Shown: positions 20,062 through 28,392, counted from the stretch's first letter. The stretch: 64,000 bases of DNA from Streptomyces hydrogenans (GCF_014656075.1 NZ_BNBS01000006.1:82551-146550), one strand, 5' to 3'. Program-made: numbers and translations. Notes: generated from the letters alone by a model not told the origin.

Positions 20062-20430
20062 ATGATCATCGGGGTGGGGATCGACGTGGCGGAGATCGAC
20101 CGGTTCGCCGCGTCCCTGGAACGCACGCCGGCGCTCGTCCAGCGCCTCTTCGTGGACGCCGAGCTGCTCCTGCCGAGCGGCGAGCGCCGCGGCCCGGCCT
20201 CCCTCGCGGCGCGCTTCGCCGCCAAGGAGGCCCTGGCGAAGGCGCTCGGCGCGCCGGGCAACCTGCTGTGGACGGACGCCGAGGTGTACGTCGAGTCCAC
20301 CGGCCGCCCCCGGCTGCGGGTCAGCGGCACGGTGGCGGCCCGCGCGGCCGAGCTGGGCGTGAAGCACTGGCACGTCTCGCTGAGCCATGACGCCGGGGTG
20401 GCCTCGGCGGTGGTGATCGCCGAGGGCTGA
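20062..20430 (+). CDS. acpS: Holo-[acyl-carrier-protein] synthase
   Basis: A 122-residue 4'-phosphopantetheinyl transferase that converts apo-ACP to the active holo form. The N-terminal motif [15 protein letters not shown] carries the Mg-binding Asp, and [13 protein letters not shown] is the second signature. HWHVSLSHD lies near the C-terminus. Length is typical of the AcpS type. It sits directly behind glmS, an arrangement common in Streptomyces. The co-substrate is coenzyme A, whose kinase gene coaA is also in this window. Confidence 0.95.
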   Translation: MIIGVGIDVAEIDRFAASLERTPALVQRLFVDAELLLPSGERRGPASLAARFAAKEALAKALGAPGNLLWTDAEVYVESTGRPRLRVSGTVAARAAELGVKHWHVSLSHDAGVASAVVIAEG

Positions 20431-20466
20431 GCCGCGCCGGCGGGCGTGAGCGTACGGATACGGGAG

Positions 20467-20502
20467 CGGGGCCCGGCCGCGGGGAGGCGGTACCGGGCCC
20501 CG
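20467..20502 (+). terminator. Hairpin after acpS
   Basis: CGGGGCCCGG (20467-20476) and CCGGGCCCCG (20493-20502) form a 10-pair stem, extendable by ACGG.A/TTCCGT. There is no T-run, as often in high-GC actinomycetes. It lies between the acpS stop and the convergent anchored propeller gene. Confidence 0.6.
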
Positions 20503-20571
20503 TTCCGTGCCGCGCGCGGCCGCCGGGGCCGGCTGCGGAGACGAGTGCCGCGCGCGGGGTCGGTGTGCCCC

Positions 20572-22047
20572 CTACGGGGCGGGTTCCTCCTCGGCGCGCT
20601 GCCGGCGCCGGGCCAGGACGACGGCCAGACCGCCGAGGGCGGCGAAGCTCGCCGCGGCGAGGGTCAGGGGGAGGGTCCGGCCGCCGCCGGTGGAGGCGAG
20701 GGCGGGGCCCGCGGCCGAGCCGGTGAGGGGATCGGGAGCGGAGCCGGGGCCGGTGTCCGGAGCGCTGCCGGGCGGCTGGGCGGAGGTGGTCTCCGGGGGA
20801 GCCGTGCTGTCCCGGGGCCGCGTCGGGGTCGCTGCCGTCGGGGTCGGCTGCCCGGTGGCGGTGGCGGTGGCGGTGGCGGTGGCGGTGGTCGTGGAGGTCG
20901 GGGTGGGGGAGGCCGTGTCGGTCGGTTCGGCGGTGGGTCCGCCGGTCGGCGTCGGCGTCGGCGTCGGCGTCGCGGTCGGTGTCGGTTCGCCCGTCGCGGT
21001 CGGCGTCGGTGTCGGGGTGGGTTCCGGTGTCGGTTCCGGGGGTGTTCTGCGGACCGTCTGGGTGACCGCGCCGCCCGCCACCGTGTAGAGCGTGTGGTCC
21101 TCGGGGTCCAGGGCGAGGGCGGCCGGGCGTTCGCCGGTCGGCAGGGTCTCCGTGACCCTGCCCTCCGCCGGGTCGACGACCGCGACGGACGCGGTGCCGG
21201 TCTGCGCCGCGTAGAGGGTGGCGGTGCCGGGGTCGTACGCGAGGGCCTTCGGGTTGCCGGGGACCGGGAGGGTGCCGGTGATCCGTTCCGCCGAGAGGTC
21301 GACGACCGAGACCGTGCCGGCGGCCAGGTTGGCGACGTAACCGGTGCGGGTGGTGGGGTCGACCGTGACGCCCATGGAGCCGAGTGCGGTGGTGCCGAGG
21401 CCGATGGTGCCGGTGAGGCGGCCGGTGGCGCCGTCGACCGCGTTGAGCACGTTCCTGTAGACGACCGTGCCGTTCTCGACGGCGCCGCCGACGTAGGTGG
21501 CGTAGCCGGTGTGGCGGGTGGTGTCCACGGCGAGTCCGGCCGGGTGGAAGGGGAGGACGACCGGGTCCCCGACGGCCGCGCCGGTGGCGGTGTCGTACAC
21601 GGTGACCGATTTCGCGGCCTGGTCGCCGACGTACAGCCGGCCCTGGCCGGGGTCGGCGGCGAGGAGGGTGACGCTGCCGGAGACCGGGACGCGGTCGTCG
21701 GTGAGGGTGCGGGTCGCCGGGTCGAAGACGGCGATCCGGGTGGAGAGCCCGAGGTGCAGCGTCCCGCCCGGGCCGAGGGCCAGGACCGTCGCGGGGGCGG
21801 GCAGCGGCACCGGGTCGCCGACGGCGGCGCCGGTGGCCGTGTCGTACACGGTGAGGTGGTGGGCGGTGCCGTCGCTGCTGCTCACGTAGAGGCGGTCGGC
21901 GGCCGGGTCGACCTCGGCGTCGAGGGCGGCGCCGGACGGCGGGGTGATCGTGCGGAGGGTCTCGTGGTGGGGCCCGGTGGGGGCGGGGGCCGCCGCCGCG
22001 CCCACGAGGGCGAGCGCGGCGGCGGCCGTCAGGAGGACCGTTCTCAC
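20572..22047 (-). CDS. Surface-anchored YncE-like beta-propeller protein (sortase E substrate)
   Basis: A 491-residue exported protein starting with a GTG at 22047 that overlaps the TGA of the gene before it. The signal peptide is VRTVLLTAAAALALVGAAAAP. About six YVTN-type propeller repeats follow to ~residue 340 (LYVSSSDGTAHHLTVYD, TGYVANLAAGTVSVVDLSA, TLYAAQTGTASVAVVDPA). A long Pro/Thr-rich spacer leads to LASTGG, a hydrophobic stretch and RRRQR. LAxTG is the sorting signal read by class E sortases in Streptomyces. The fold suggests a binding role, but the ligand is unknown. It is downstream of an iron-box-controlled gene, so iron or haem acquisition is a reasonable inference. Confidence 0.82.
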   Translation of the reverse strand: MRTVLLTAAAALALVGAAAAPAPTGPHHETLRTITPPSGAALDAEVDPAADRLYVSSSDGTAHHLTVYDTATGAAVGDPVPLPAPATVLALGPGGTLHLGLSTRIAVFDPATRTLTDDRVPVSGSVTLLAADPGQGRLYVGDQAAKSVTVYDTATGAAVGDPVVLPFHPAGLAVDTTRHTGYATYVGGAVENGTVVYRNVLNAVDGATGRLTGTIGLGTTALGSMGVTVDPTTRTGYVANLAAGTVSVVDLSAERITGTLPVPGNPKALAYDPGTATLYAAQTGTASVAVVDPAEGRVTETLPTGERPAALALDPEDHTLYTVAGGAVTQTVRRTPPEPTPEPTPTPTPTATGEPTPTATPTPTPTPTGGPTAEPTDTASPTPTSTTTATATATATATGQPTPTAATPTRPRDSTAPPETTSAQPPGSAPDTGPGSAPDPLTGSAAGPALASTGGGRTLPLTLAAASFAALGGLAVVLARRRQRAEEEPAP

Positions 22048-22613
22048 TGGAAGGTGACCGGGACGTAGACGTCGTACTTGCGGTCGGAGCTGTCGAAGTG
22101 GTCGGCGCGGGTGACGATCGCGCAGGTCACGCCGGACTGGCCGCAGGTGACGGTGTCGGAGATCTTCGCCTTGACGTGGATCTGGACGGAGAAGGAGCCG
22201 AGGCCGTTCGCCTCGGTGAACGGGGAGGAGCTGGACGGGGACATCCAGTACCAGTCGCTGTTCACCCAGTGGGAGGCGCCGGTGGTGCCGGTCTCGTCCT
22301 GGCCGCCGAGGCAGGGGGTGGGCTTGCTGTTCCAGGTGGCCGGGTCGGCCGTGTTCACCCCCGCCGGTATGGCGCAGAGGCCGACGTAGACGCCCTGGTC
22401 GGGGTTGTAGCCGGTGCCGCCGACCGTGACGTTGGCGCCGGTCGCCGCGGCGGTGTTCGGGGCGGTGAGGGAGAGGGTGTAGGAGCGGGTGCCGTCGGTG
22501 ACGGTGCGGCCGGCGGTGGCGGCCGACGCGGAGGAGGCGAGGCCGAGGGTGAGGGCGCTCGCGGAGGCGAGGGCGAGGGCGGAGGTGAGGGCGGTACGGG
22601 TGCGGGTGCGCAT
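22044..22613 (-). CDS. Secreted Ig-like protein under iron-box control
   Basis: A 189-residue protein with signal peptide (ALTSALALASASALTLGLASSASA). The mature part has VTVGGTGYNPDQGVYVGLC, CLGGQDETG, TCGQSGVTCAIVTRADH and a final DVYVPVTFQ. From memory this pattern resembles small secreted proteins and domains encoded with HtaA-type haem uptake genes in actinobacteria. That family link is tentative. Four Cys may form two disulfides. The ATG at 22613 has GGAAGG upstream. An iron box lies 31-49 bases before the start, and the next gene overlaps its stop codon, so the pair is one iron-regulated operon. Confidence 0.7.
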   Translation of the reverse strand: MRTRTRTALTSALALASASALTLGLASSASAATAGRTVTDGTRSYTLSLTAPNTAAATGANVTVGGTGYNPDQGVYVGLCAIPAGVNTADPATWNSKPTPCLGGQDETGTTGASHWVNSDWYWMSPSSSSPFTEANGLGSFSVQIHVKAKISDTVTCGQSGVTCAIVTRADHFDSSDRKYDVYVPVTFQ

Positions 22614-22643
22614 GGCGAAGCCGGCCTTCCGAGGCAGGATTGG

Positions 22644-22662
22644 TTAGGTAAGGCAAACCTAA
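22644..22662 (-). promoter_or_regulatory. Iron box (DtxR/IdeR-family DmdR1 site)
   Basis: TTAGGTAAGGCAAACCTAA is a 19-base inverted repeat that matches the consensus TTAGGTTAGGCTAACCTAA at 17 of 19 positions. It sits just upstream of the minus-strand secreted-protein gene and about 180 bases from the plus-strand NAD(P)HX gene, so it most likely governs the former. In this family iron-loaded repressor binds the site, so expression should rise under iron limitation. Confidence 0.88.
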
Positions 22663-22825
22663 GTTGGAGCGTGAGGGGGCGTCAACCCGCGCTTTCCGGC
22701 CGGTGCTTGGACGGCCCTCCCGGCGGCCACCCCGTCCGACCCCGCCCGCCTCCGCCCGCAGCACCGGCCCGCCCCGGCCGCCGCTCCCCGCCCGTTCCCT
22801 CCGGGCGCGGGCCCCGCGCCTGGGG

Positions 22826-22831
22826 CAGACT
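22826..22831 (+). promoter_or_regulatory. -10 element of the NAD(P)HX repair gene, probable leaderless start
   Basis: CAGACT is followed by seven bases and the ATG at 22839. No Shine-Dalgarno sequence is visible between them. Confidence 0.4.
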
Positions 22832-22838
22832 GCTGACC

Positions 22839-24290
22839 ATGCGTACCGCTCACCACGTGGAGACCGTCCGGGCCGCGGAGGCCGCACTGATGACGCGACT
22901 GCCCGAGGGCGCGCTGATGCAGCGGGCCGCCGCAGGGCTCGCCGCCGCCTGCTGCTCGCTGCTCGGCAAGGGCCGGGTGTACGGCTCCCGGGTCGTCCTC
23001 CTCGTCGGCAGCGGCGACAACGGCGGCGACGCCCTCTACGCCGGCGCCCGGCTCGCCCGGCGCGGCGCCGGCGTCACCGCCGTGCTGCTCGGCGCCCGCG
23101 CCCACGGCGCCGGACTCGCCGCGATCCGGGCGGCCGGCGGACGCGTCACCGAGGACCCGTACGAGGCGCTGGCCGCCGCCGACCTCGTCCTCGACGGCAT
23201 CACCGGCATCGGCGGGGTCGGCGGACTGCGCCCCGAGGCCGTGCCCGTCGCCCGGGCCGCGCGCGGCTCCGACGCGGTCGTCGTCGCCGTCGACCTGCCC
23301 AGCGGCGTCGACGCCGACAGCGGCGAGGTCACCGGCGAGGCCCTCCGGGCCGACGCCACCGTCACCTTCGGCACCTACAAGCCGGGACTGCTCGTCGACC
23401 CCGCCCGGGAGTACGCGGGTGCCCTGCGCCTGGTGGACATCGGGCTCGCCGCCACCCTCCCGTCCGTGCCCGACGTCGAGGCGCTCCAGCACCAGGACGT
23501 GGCCCGGACGCTGCCCGCTCCGGCCGCCGAGAGCGACAAGTACCGGCGGGGCGTCCTCGGCGTCGTCGCCGGCTCCGAGCGGTACCCCGGCGCCGCCGTC
23601 CTCGCCGTGGCGGGCGCGCTGCGCGGCGGCGCCGGTGCCGTCCGGTACGTCGGCCACGCGCGCGAGGCGGTGATCGCCGCCCACCCGGAGACCCTGGTGC
23701 ACGCGGGCCCGCCCGGGAAGGCCGGCCGCGTCCAGGCGTGGGTCGTCGGCCCCGGCCTCGGCGAGGGGCCCGGTGCCCGGGTCGCCGTCGCCGAGGTGCT
23801 CGCCTCCGACGTGCCCGTCCTCGTCGACGCCGACGGCCTGCGCGCCCTCGACCCGGACGCCGTCCGCGAGCGCGCCGCGCCCACCCTGCTCACCCCGCAC
23901 GCGGGCGAGGCGGCGGCCCTGCTCGGCACCGACCGGGCGGCCGAGGAGGTCGGCCGACGCGCCGCCGTCCGCGCGCTCGCCGCCCGCTACTCCGCCACCG
24001 TCCTCCTCAAGGGCTCCACCACCCTGGTCTGCGGGCCCGGCGGCTCCGGCCCGGTCCGGGTCAACCCCACCGGCACCCCCTGGCTCGCCACCGCCGGCTC
24101 CGGCGACGTCCTGTCCGGTCTGGCCGGCTCCCTCCTCGCCGCCGGTCTCGGTGCCGTCGACGCCGCCTCCTGCGCCGCCTACCTGCACGGGCTCGCCGCC
24201 CGCCGGGCCGCCGCCGGCACCGGCCCGATCACCGCGACGGAGGTCGCCGACGCGCTGCGCGGCGCCTGGCAGGACGTCCGCGAGCCCTGA
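22839..24290 (+). CDS. nnr: Bifunctional NAD(P)HX epimerase / ADP-dependent NAD(P)HX dehydratase
   Basis: A 483-residue two-domain metabolite-repair enzyme that restores damaged hydrated NADH and NADPH. The N-terminal YjeF_N epimerase domain (1-~215) shows ALMQRAAAGLA, VLLVGSGDNGGDALY and VDLPSGVDADSGEV. The C-terminal ribokinase-like dehydratase domain shows YRRGVLGVVAGS, GPGLGEG, LVDADGLRAL, TPHAGEAAALLG and NPTGTPWLATAGSGDVLSG. It heads a same-strand run with a transpeptidase and alr. That run is conserved in Streptomyces, but the reason for the pairing is not obvious. Confidence 0.95.
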   Translation: MRTAHHVETVRAAEAALMTRLPEGALMQRAAAGLAAACCSLLGKGRVYGSRVVLLVGSGDNGGDALYAGARLARRGAGVTAVLLGARAHGAGLAAIRAAGGRVTEDPYEALAAADLVLDGITGIGGVGGLRPEAVPVARAARGSDAVVVAVDLPSGVDADSGEVTGEALRADATVTFGTYKPGLLVDPAREYAGALRLVDIGLAATLPSVPDVEALQHQDVARTLPAPAAESDKYRRGVLGVVAGSERYPGAAVLAVAGALRGGAGAVRYVGHAREAVIAAHPETLVHAGPPGKAGRVQAWVVGPGLGEGPGARVAVAEVLASDVPVLVDADGLRALDPDAVRERAAPTLLTPHAGEAAALLGTDRAAEEVGRRAAVRALAARYSATVLLKGSTTLVCGPGGSGPVRVNPTGTPWLATAGSGDVLSGLAGSLLAAGLGAVDAASCAAYLHGLAARRAAAGTGPITATEVADALRGAWQDVREP

Positions 24291-24379
24291 CCGCGCCACG
24301 CCCCCGGTCGGCCCAACTCCGCTGCTCCGCCCGGGGGTCAGCGCGCGCCGGGCCGGACCGGGGCGGTTCGGATGGAGCG

Positions 24380-25231
24380 GTGACCAGATGGAGAAGCCGC
24401 ATCCTGCCGCCGTTGCTCGCCGCCGCCCTGCTGACCGGCGCCGTCCCCGCGTACGGGGACGACTCCGAACCCGCGCCCGACGTCCTCGTCCCCGGCATCG
24501 CCGGCGCCGGCCGCCCCGAGTACCCCATGGACACCCCCGACCAGGTCCTGCCGCCGGTCGCCCCCGACGGCGAGATCCCCGTCCCCGAGCCGGAGGAGGA
24601 GGTCGACGAACTCGTCGAGTACCTCCCGCGCAACGCCACCAAGGCCGCCTGCACCGCACAGACCGGGATGTACCAGCGGCGGGTCGAGCGGCTGCTGCGG
24701 CTGAAGGCCGACGGGAAGCAGTCGGCCGCCGACTGCCGGGCCATCCGCGCCTTCCAGACCCAGCAGAAGATCAAGCCGGCCAACGGCTACGCGGGACCCG
24801 TCACCTGGGCCCGCGCCGAACTCCTCGCCGCCCGCAAGAACCCCAACGCCGCCGGCGCGTGCCCGGTCCGCTCCCACCCGGTCGCCTGCGTCGACCTGAA
24901 CCGCGAGCTGATGTGGGTGCAGAAGGGCCGGAAGATCACGTACGCCGTGGTCAACGTCCGCAGCGGCCGGGCCGGCTACCGCACCCGCACCGGCTGGCAC
25001 TCCGTCTACTGGCGCCACAAGGACCACTGGTCGACCATCTACGACACGCCGATGCCGTTCTCGCAGTTCTTCGACGGCGGCCAGGCCTTCCACGGCGTCT
25101 ACGGGGCCATCGCCACCCCCACCGGAAGCCGCGGCTGCGTGAACCTGAGCTACCGCAACGCCGAGAAGCTCTGGTCCGTCCTCCGCAAGGGTGACCGGGT
25201 CTACATCTGGGGCAAGCGGCCGGGGCGGTGA
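24380..25231 (+). CDS. Secreted L,D-transpeptidase (YkuD domain) with peptidoglycan-binding-like region
   Basis: A 283-residue exported protein. GTG 24380 starts VTRWRSRILPPLLAAALLTGAVPAYG, a signal peptide. Residues ~90-155 contain the helical ADCRAIRAFQTQQKIKPANGYAGPVTW, similar to peptidoglycan-binding domains. The catalytic YkuD domain follows, with FHGVYGAIATPTGSRGCVNLS giving the His and the nucleophilic Cys of the HG...S.GC.N motif. Such enzymes make 3-3 cross-links in the cell wall. No clear ribosome binding site precedes the GTG. The gene ends 21 bases before alr, whose product feeds the same wall. Confidence 0.88.
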   Translation: MTRWRSRILPPLLAAALLTGAVPAYGDDSEPAPDVLVPGIAGAGRPEYPMDTPDQVLPPVAPDGEIPVPEPEEEVDELVEYLPRNATKAACTAQTGMYQRRVERLLRLKADGKQSAADCRAIRAFQTQQKIKPANGYAGPVTWARAELLAARKNPNAAGACPVRSHPVACVDLNRELMWVQKGRKITYAVVNVRSGRAGYRTRTGWHSVYWRHKDHWSTIYDTPMPFSQFFDGGQAFHGVYGAIATPTGSRGCVNLSYRNAEKLWSVLRKGDRVYIWGKRPGR

Positions 25232-25239
25232 CCACCTGA

Positions 25240-25245
25240 GAGACT
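25240..25245 (+). promoter_or_regulatory. -10 element of alr, probable leaderless start
   Basis: GAGACT followed by seven bases and the ATG of alr. The spacing leaves no room for a ribosome binding site. Confidence 0.35.
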
Positions 25246-25252
25246 GGGCGCG

Positions 25253-26404
25253 ATGACTGAGACACCGCCGCCGCCCAGCCGAGCCCGCGCCGAGATCGAC
25301 CTCGGGGCGCTGCGCGCCAACGTCCGCGCGCTGCGCGCCCGCGTCGCCCCCCACGTCCGGGTCATGGCCGTGGTCAAGGCCGACGCGTACGGACACGGCG
25401 CCGTGCGCTGCGCCCGCGCCGCCCTCGACGCGGGCGCGAGCTGGCTCGGCACGGCCACCCCCCAGGAGGCGCTGGCGCTGCGCGCCGCCGGGATCACCGA
25501 CGTCCCCGTCCTGTGCTGGCTGTGGACCCCCGGCGACCCGTGGGACGCCGGCATCGAGGCCGGGCTCGACATGGCGGTGAGCGGACGCTGGGCCCTCGAC
25601 GAGGTCACCGCCGCCGCCCGCGCGACCGGCCGCACGGCCCGGATCCAGCTCAAGGCCGACACCGGCCTCGGCCGCAACGGCTGCCAGCCCGCCGACTGGC
25701 CCGCGCTGGTCGCCGAGGCCCTGAAGGCCGAGAAGGACGGTCTGGTCAAGGTCACCGGCCTCTGGTCCCACTTCGCGTGTGCGGACGAACCCGGCCACCC
25801 CTCGATCGCCGCCCAGCTCGACGTCTTCCGCTCGATGGTGGAGTACGCGGAGAAGGCCGGCGTCGACCCCGAGGTCCGGCACATCGCCAACTCGCCGGCC
25901 ACCCTCACCCTGCCCGAGGCCCACTTCGACCTCGTCCGCCCCGGCATCGCGATGTACGGCGTCTCGCCCGCCCCCGAGCTGGGCACCCCCGCCGAGCTGG
26001 GCCTGCGCCCGGTGATGTCGCTGAAGGCGGGCGTCGCCCTGGTCAAGGAGGTCCCGGCCGGCCACGGCGTCTCCTACGGCCACCACTACGTCACCGGCGC
26101 CGAGACCACCCTGGGCCTGATCCCGGTGGGCTACGCCGACGGGGTCCCCCGGCACGCCTCCGGCCGCGGCCCGGTCCTCGTCGACGGCAGGGTCCGCACG
26201 GTCGCCGGCCGGGTCGCCATGGACCAGTTCGTGGTCGACCTCGGCGGCGACCGGCCGGAGCCCGGCACCGAGGCCGTCCTCTTCGGCTCCGGCGAGCACG
26301 GCGAGCCGACGGCCCAGGACTGGGCGGAGGCCGCCGACACCATCGCGTACGAGATCGTCACCCGGATCGGCGCGCGCGTGCCGCGCGTGTACCTGGGGGA
26401 GTAG
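25253..26404 (+). CDS. alr: Alanine racemase
   Basis: A 383-residue fold-type III PLP enzyme that makes D-alanine for peptidoglycan. VMAVVKADAYGHGA at ~residue 37 carries the PLP lysine. HIANSPATL, LVRPGIAMYG, PVGYADGVPRH (with the second catalytic Tyr region) and RVAMDQFVVDL are further family motifs. Length is normal. The hydrolase gene follows after 6 bases and tsaE after that. This Alr-hydrolase-TsaE order is a stable feature of streptomycetes. Confidence 0.97.
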   Translation: MTETPPPPSRARAEIDLGALRANVRALRARVAPHVRVMAVVKADAYGHGAVRCARAALDAGASWLGTATPQEALALRAAGITDVPVLCWLWTPGDPWDAGIEAGLDMAVSGRWALDEVTAAARATGRTARIQLKADTGLGRNGCQPADWPALVAEALKAEKDGLVKVTGLWSHFACADEPGHPSIAAQLDVFRSMVEYAEKAGVDPEVRHIANSPATLTLPEAHFDLVRPGIAMYGVSPAPELGTPAELGLRPVMSLKAGVALVKEVPAGHGVSYGHHYVTGAETTLGLIPVGYADGVPRHASGRGPVLVDGRVRTVAGRVAMDQFVVDLGGDRPEPGTEAVLFGSGEHGEPTAQDWAEAADTIAYEIVTRIGARVPRVYLGE

Positions 26405-26410
26405 CCCGCC

Positions 26411-27586
26411 GTGGGGGAGACGACCGGGGGCGGCGGCTGGCGGCGCGCGGGCTTCGCCGGGGCCGCGATAGGCGTGCTGGCCGCCGGGGCGGCGGCCGGA
26501 GTCGCCGTCGAGCGGCTGACCGTCGGCCGCTCGGTACGCCAGAAGGCCCGCCTCGCCCTGGACGCCACCGGCCCCTACGGCACCCTGCGCGGCACCCCGG
26601 GCCGGGCGCTCGCCGACGACGGCACGGTCCTGGCCTACGAGACGGACGGGACGGACGGCGCGGGCGGGACCGGCGCGGCGGACGGGGCCCGCGTGGTCGA
26701 CGAGGCCGGGGAGGCGGGCGGAACCGGCGCGGCGGAGGGATCCGGGGAGGCTCCCGTCACCGTCGTCTTCTCGCACGGCTTCTGCCTGAGCCAGGACTCC
26801 TGGCACTACCAGCGCGAAGCCCTGCGCGGCCGGGTCAGGACCGTCTTCTGGGACCAGCGGGGGCACGGCCGCTCCGCCCGCGGCCCGGAGGAGCCCGTCA
26901 CCATCGACCGGCTCGGCCGCGACCTGAAGGCCGTCATCGACGCCGCCGCGCCCGAGGGACCGCTCGTCCTCGTCGGGCACTCGATGGGCGGCATGACCGT
27001 CATGGCGCTGGCCGACCGGCACCCGGAGCTGATCCGGGACCGGGTCGTCGGGGTCGCCCTGATCGGCACCTCCGCGGGCCGCCTGGAGGAGGTCTCGTAC
27101 GGGCTGCCGCTCGCCGGCGTCAACGCCGTCCGCCGGGTCCTGCCCGGGGTGCTGCGGGCCCTCGGCTCCCAGGCGGAGCTGGTCGAGAAGGGGCGCCGGG
27201 CCACCGCCGACCTCTTCGCCGGGCTGGTGAAGAAGTACTCGTTCGCCTCGAAGGACGTGGACCCGGCCGTCGTCCGCTTCGCCGAGCGGATGATCGAGTC
27301 CGTCCCGGTCGACGTGGTCGCCGCGTTCTACCCGGCCTTCGGCGCGCACGACAAGCTCGCCGCCCTCGCCGCCTTCCGGGACCTGCCGGCGCTCGCCCTC
27401 GCCGGCGACCAGGACCTCGTCACCCCCGCCTCCCACACCGAGGCCATCGCCGAGGCCCTGCCCGGCTCCCGCCTCGTCGTCGTCCCCGACGCGGGCCACC
27501 TGGTGATGCTGGAGCGGCCCGGGGCCGTCACGGACGCGCTCACCGCCCTGCTGGCCAGGGCCGGGGAGGGGCCGGACAACGGATAG
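26411..27586 (+). CDS. Alpha/beta hydrolase with N-terminal membrane anchor
   Basis: A 391-residue protein. The start GTG 26411 lies 6 bases after the alr stop. Residues ~13-35 (GFAGAAIGVLAAGAAAGVAV) form a hydrophobic anchor. A 30-residue Gly/Ala/Thr-rich insertion at ~78-110 separates the first strand from the hydrolase body. VVFSHGFCLSQDSW is the oxyanion loop, WDQRGHGRS a typical motif, LVGHSMGGMTVMAL the nucleophile elbow with Ser, and ALAGDQDLVTP and PDAGHLVMLE carry the acid and the His. The substrate is unknown. Its fixed position between alr and tsaE suggests an envelope or housekeeping role. Confidence 0.88.
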   Translation: MGETTGGGGWRRAGFAGAAIGVLAAGAAAGVAVERLTVGRSVRQKARLALDATGPYGTLRGTPGRALADDGTVLAYETDGTDGAGGTGAADGARVVDEAGEAGGTGAAEGSGEAPVTVVFSHGFCLSQDSWHYQREALRGRVRTVFWDQRGHGRSARGPEEPVTIDRLGRDLKAVIDAAAPEGPLVLVGHSMGGMTVMALADRHPELIRDRVVGVALIGTSAGRLEEVSYGLPLAGVNAVRRVLPGVLRALGSQAELVEKGRRATADLFAGLVKKYSFASKDVDPAVVRFAERMIESVPVDVVAAFYPAFGAHDKLAALAAFRDLPALALAGDQDLVTPASHTEAIAEALPGSRLVVVPDAGHLVMLERPGAVTDALTALLARAGEGPDNG

Positions 27587-27589
27587 GTT
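27584..27589 (+). promoter_or_regulatory. -10 element of tsaE, probable leaderless start
   Basis: TAGGTT overlaps the stop codon of the hydrolase gene and is followed by seven bases and the ATG of tsaE. Confidence 0.45.
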
Positions 27590-27596
27590 GGCGGGT

Positions 27597-28097
27597 ATGG
27601 AAGCAGCGCACCCGCCCGTCTCCGGCGCCACCCTCTCCGTCGACTCCCCCGAGCAGATGGGGGAGCTGGGCCGCCGGCTCGCGAAGATCCTCCGCCCCGG
27701 CGACCTCGTCATGCTCACCGGCGAGCTGGGCGCCGGGAAGACCACGCTGACCCGCGGCCTCGGCGAGGGCCTGGGCGTGCGCGGCGCGGTCACCTCGCCG
27801 ACCTTCGTCATCGCCCGCGTCCACCCCTCGCTCACCGGCGGACCGGCCCTGGTCCACGTGGACGCCTACCGGCTGGGCGGCGGGCTCGACGAGATGGAGG
27901 ACCTGGACCTCGACGTCTCGCTGCCCGAGTCCGTGGTGGTCGTGGAGTGGGGCGACGGCAAGGTCGAGGAGCTGACCGACGACCGGCTGCACGTGCTGAT
28001 CCACCGCGTCACCGGCGACACCGACGACGACCGGCGCACGGTCGTGCTGCGCGGCGTCGGCGGCCGCTGGGCGGAGGAGGACCTCGCGCTGCTGTGA
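27597..28097 (+). CDS. tsaE: tRNA N6-threonylcarbamoyladenosine synthesis ATPase TsaE
   Basis: A 166-residue P-loop ATPase of the TsaB-TsaD-TsaE complex that completes t6A37 on ANN-decoding tRNAs. GELGAGKTTLTRGLGEGLG is the Walker A motif. SPTFVIARVH, LVHVDAYRL and VVVEWGDGKVEEL are family motifs. ATG 27597 is preferred over the in-frame TTG at 27588 because a TAGGTT -10 ends 7 bases before the ATG. The partners tsaB and tsaD lie 1.2 to 3.5 kb downstream, separated by a small ORF and a minus-strand gene. Confidence 0.95.
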   Translation: MEAAHPPVSGATLSVDSPEQMGELGRRLAKILRPGDLVMLTGELGAGKTTLTRGLGEGLGVRGAVTSPTFVIARVHPSLTGGPALVHVDAYRLGGGLDEMEDLDLDVSLPESVVVVEWGDGKVEELTDDRLHVLIHRVTGDTDDDRRTVVLRGVGGRWAEEDLALL

Positions 28098-28177
28098 ACG
28101 TACGTAGGTTCCGACAGCATGTCGGGAAAATGTTGCGCCGCCGCTCCGCTCCGTGGTGACATGGAGGCACGAGCTGG

Positions 28178-28196
28178 TTAGGTGAACCTAACCTAC
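28178..28196 (+). promoter_or_regulatory. Iron box upstream of a 56-residue ORF
   Basis: GGTTAGGT-GA-ACCTAACC (28176-28193) is a perfect 8-base inverted repeat. Taken as the 19-base window 28178-28196 it matches the DmdR/DtxR iron-box consensus at 15 positions. It lies 12 bases before the start of the small ORF at 28208, where bound repressor would block transcription. It is about 80 bases after the tsaE stop. Confidence 0.75.
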
Positions 28197-28207
28197 GGGA
28201 GGCATGC

Positions 28208-28378
28208 ATGGCGACGCAGATGCCGGAGCGCGACGACCGCACCGCCGAGGAGCGCGTCTCGATGAGCGAGCTGCTGGCCTCCTGCGCCGCGGCCACCGCC
28301 GTCTCGACCCCGCCGAGACGCGACCTCCCGCCCACCCCGGAGACCGAGGCGACGGAACTGCGGGACGAGGCGGCCTGA
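28208..28378 (+). CDS. Small hypothetical protein, 56 residues, iron-box controlled
   Basis: ATG 28208 opens a frame MATQMPERDDRTAEERVSMS ... EATELRDEAA. CGGGAGG at 28196-28202 is a good ribosome binding site. The protein is hydrophilic and charged, with no signal peptide or membrane segment. It contains a single Cys in ELLASCAAATAV and a Pro/Glu-rich end. It resembles no family I can name. The combination of an iron box and a ribosome site at correct spacing argues that it is real. ATG 28204 is out of frame with it. It could be a small regulator or partner acting when iron is low, but this is only inference. Confidence 0.65.
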   Translation: MATQMPERDDRTAEERVSMSELLASCAAATAVSTPPRRDLPPTPETEATELRDEAA

Positions 28379-28392
28379 CCGGCCCGCGGCCC

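Noticed and set aside
20572..22887. 771-residue reading of the propeller gene starting at 22887
   Set aside because: It would cross the overlapping secreted-protein gene and the iron box. A GTG at 22047 with a perfect signal peptide is far better.
24338..27835. 1165-codon minus-strand frame across the transpeptidase, alr, hydrolase and tsaE genes
   Set aside because: All four plus-strand genes have clear family motifs. The minus frame has none.
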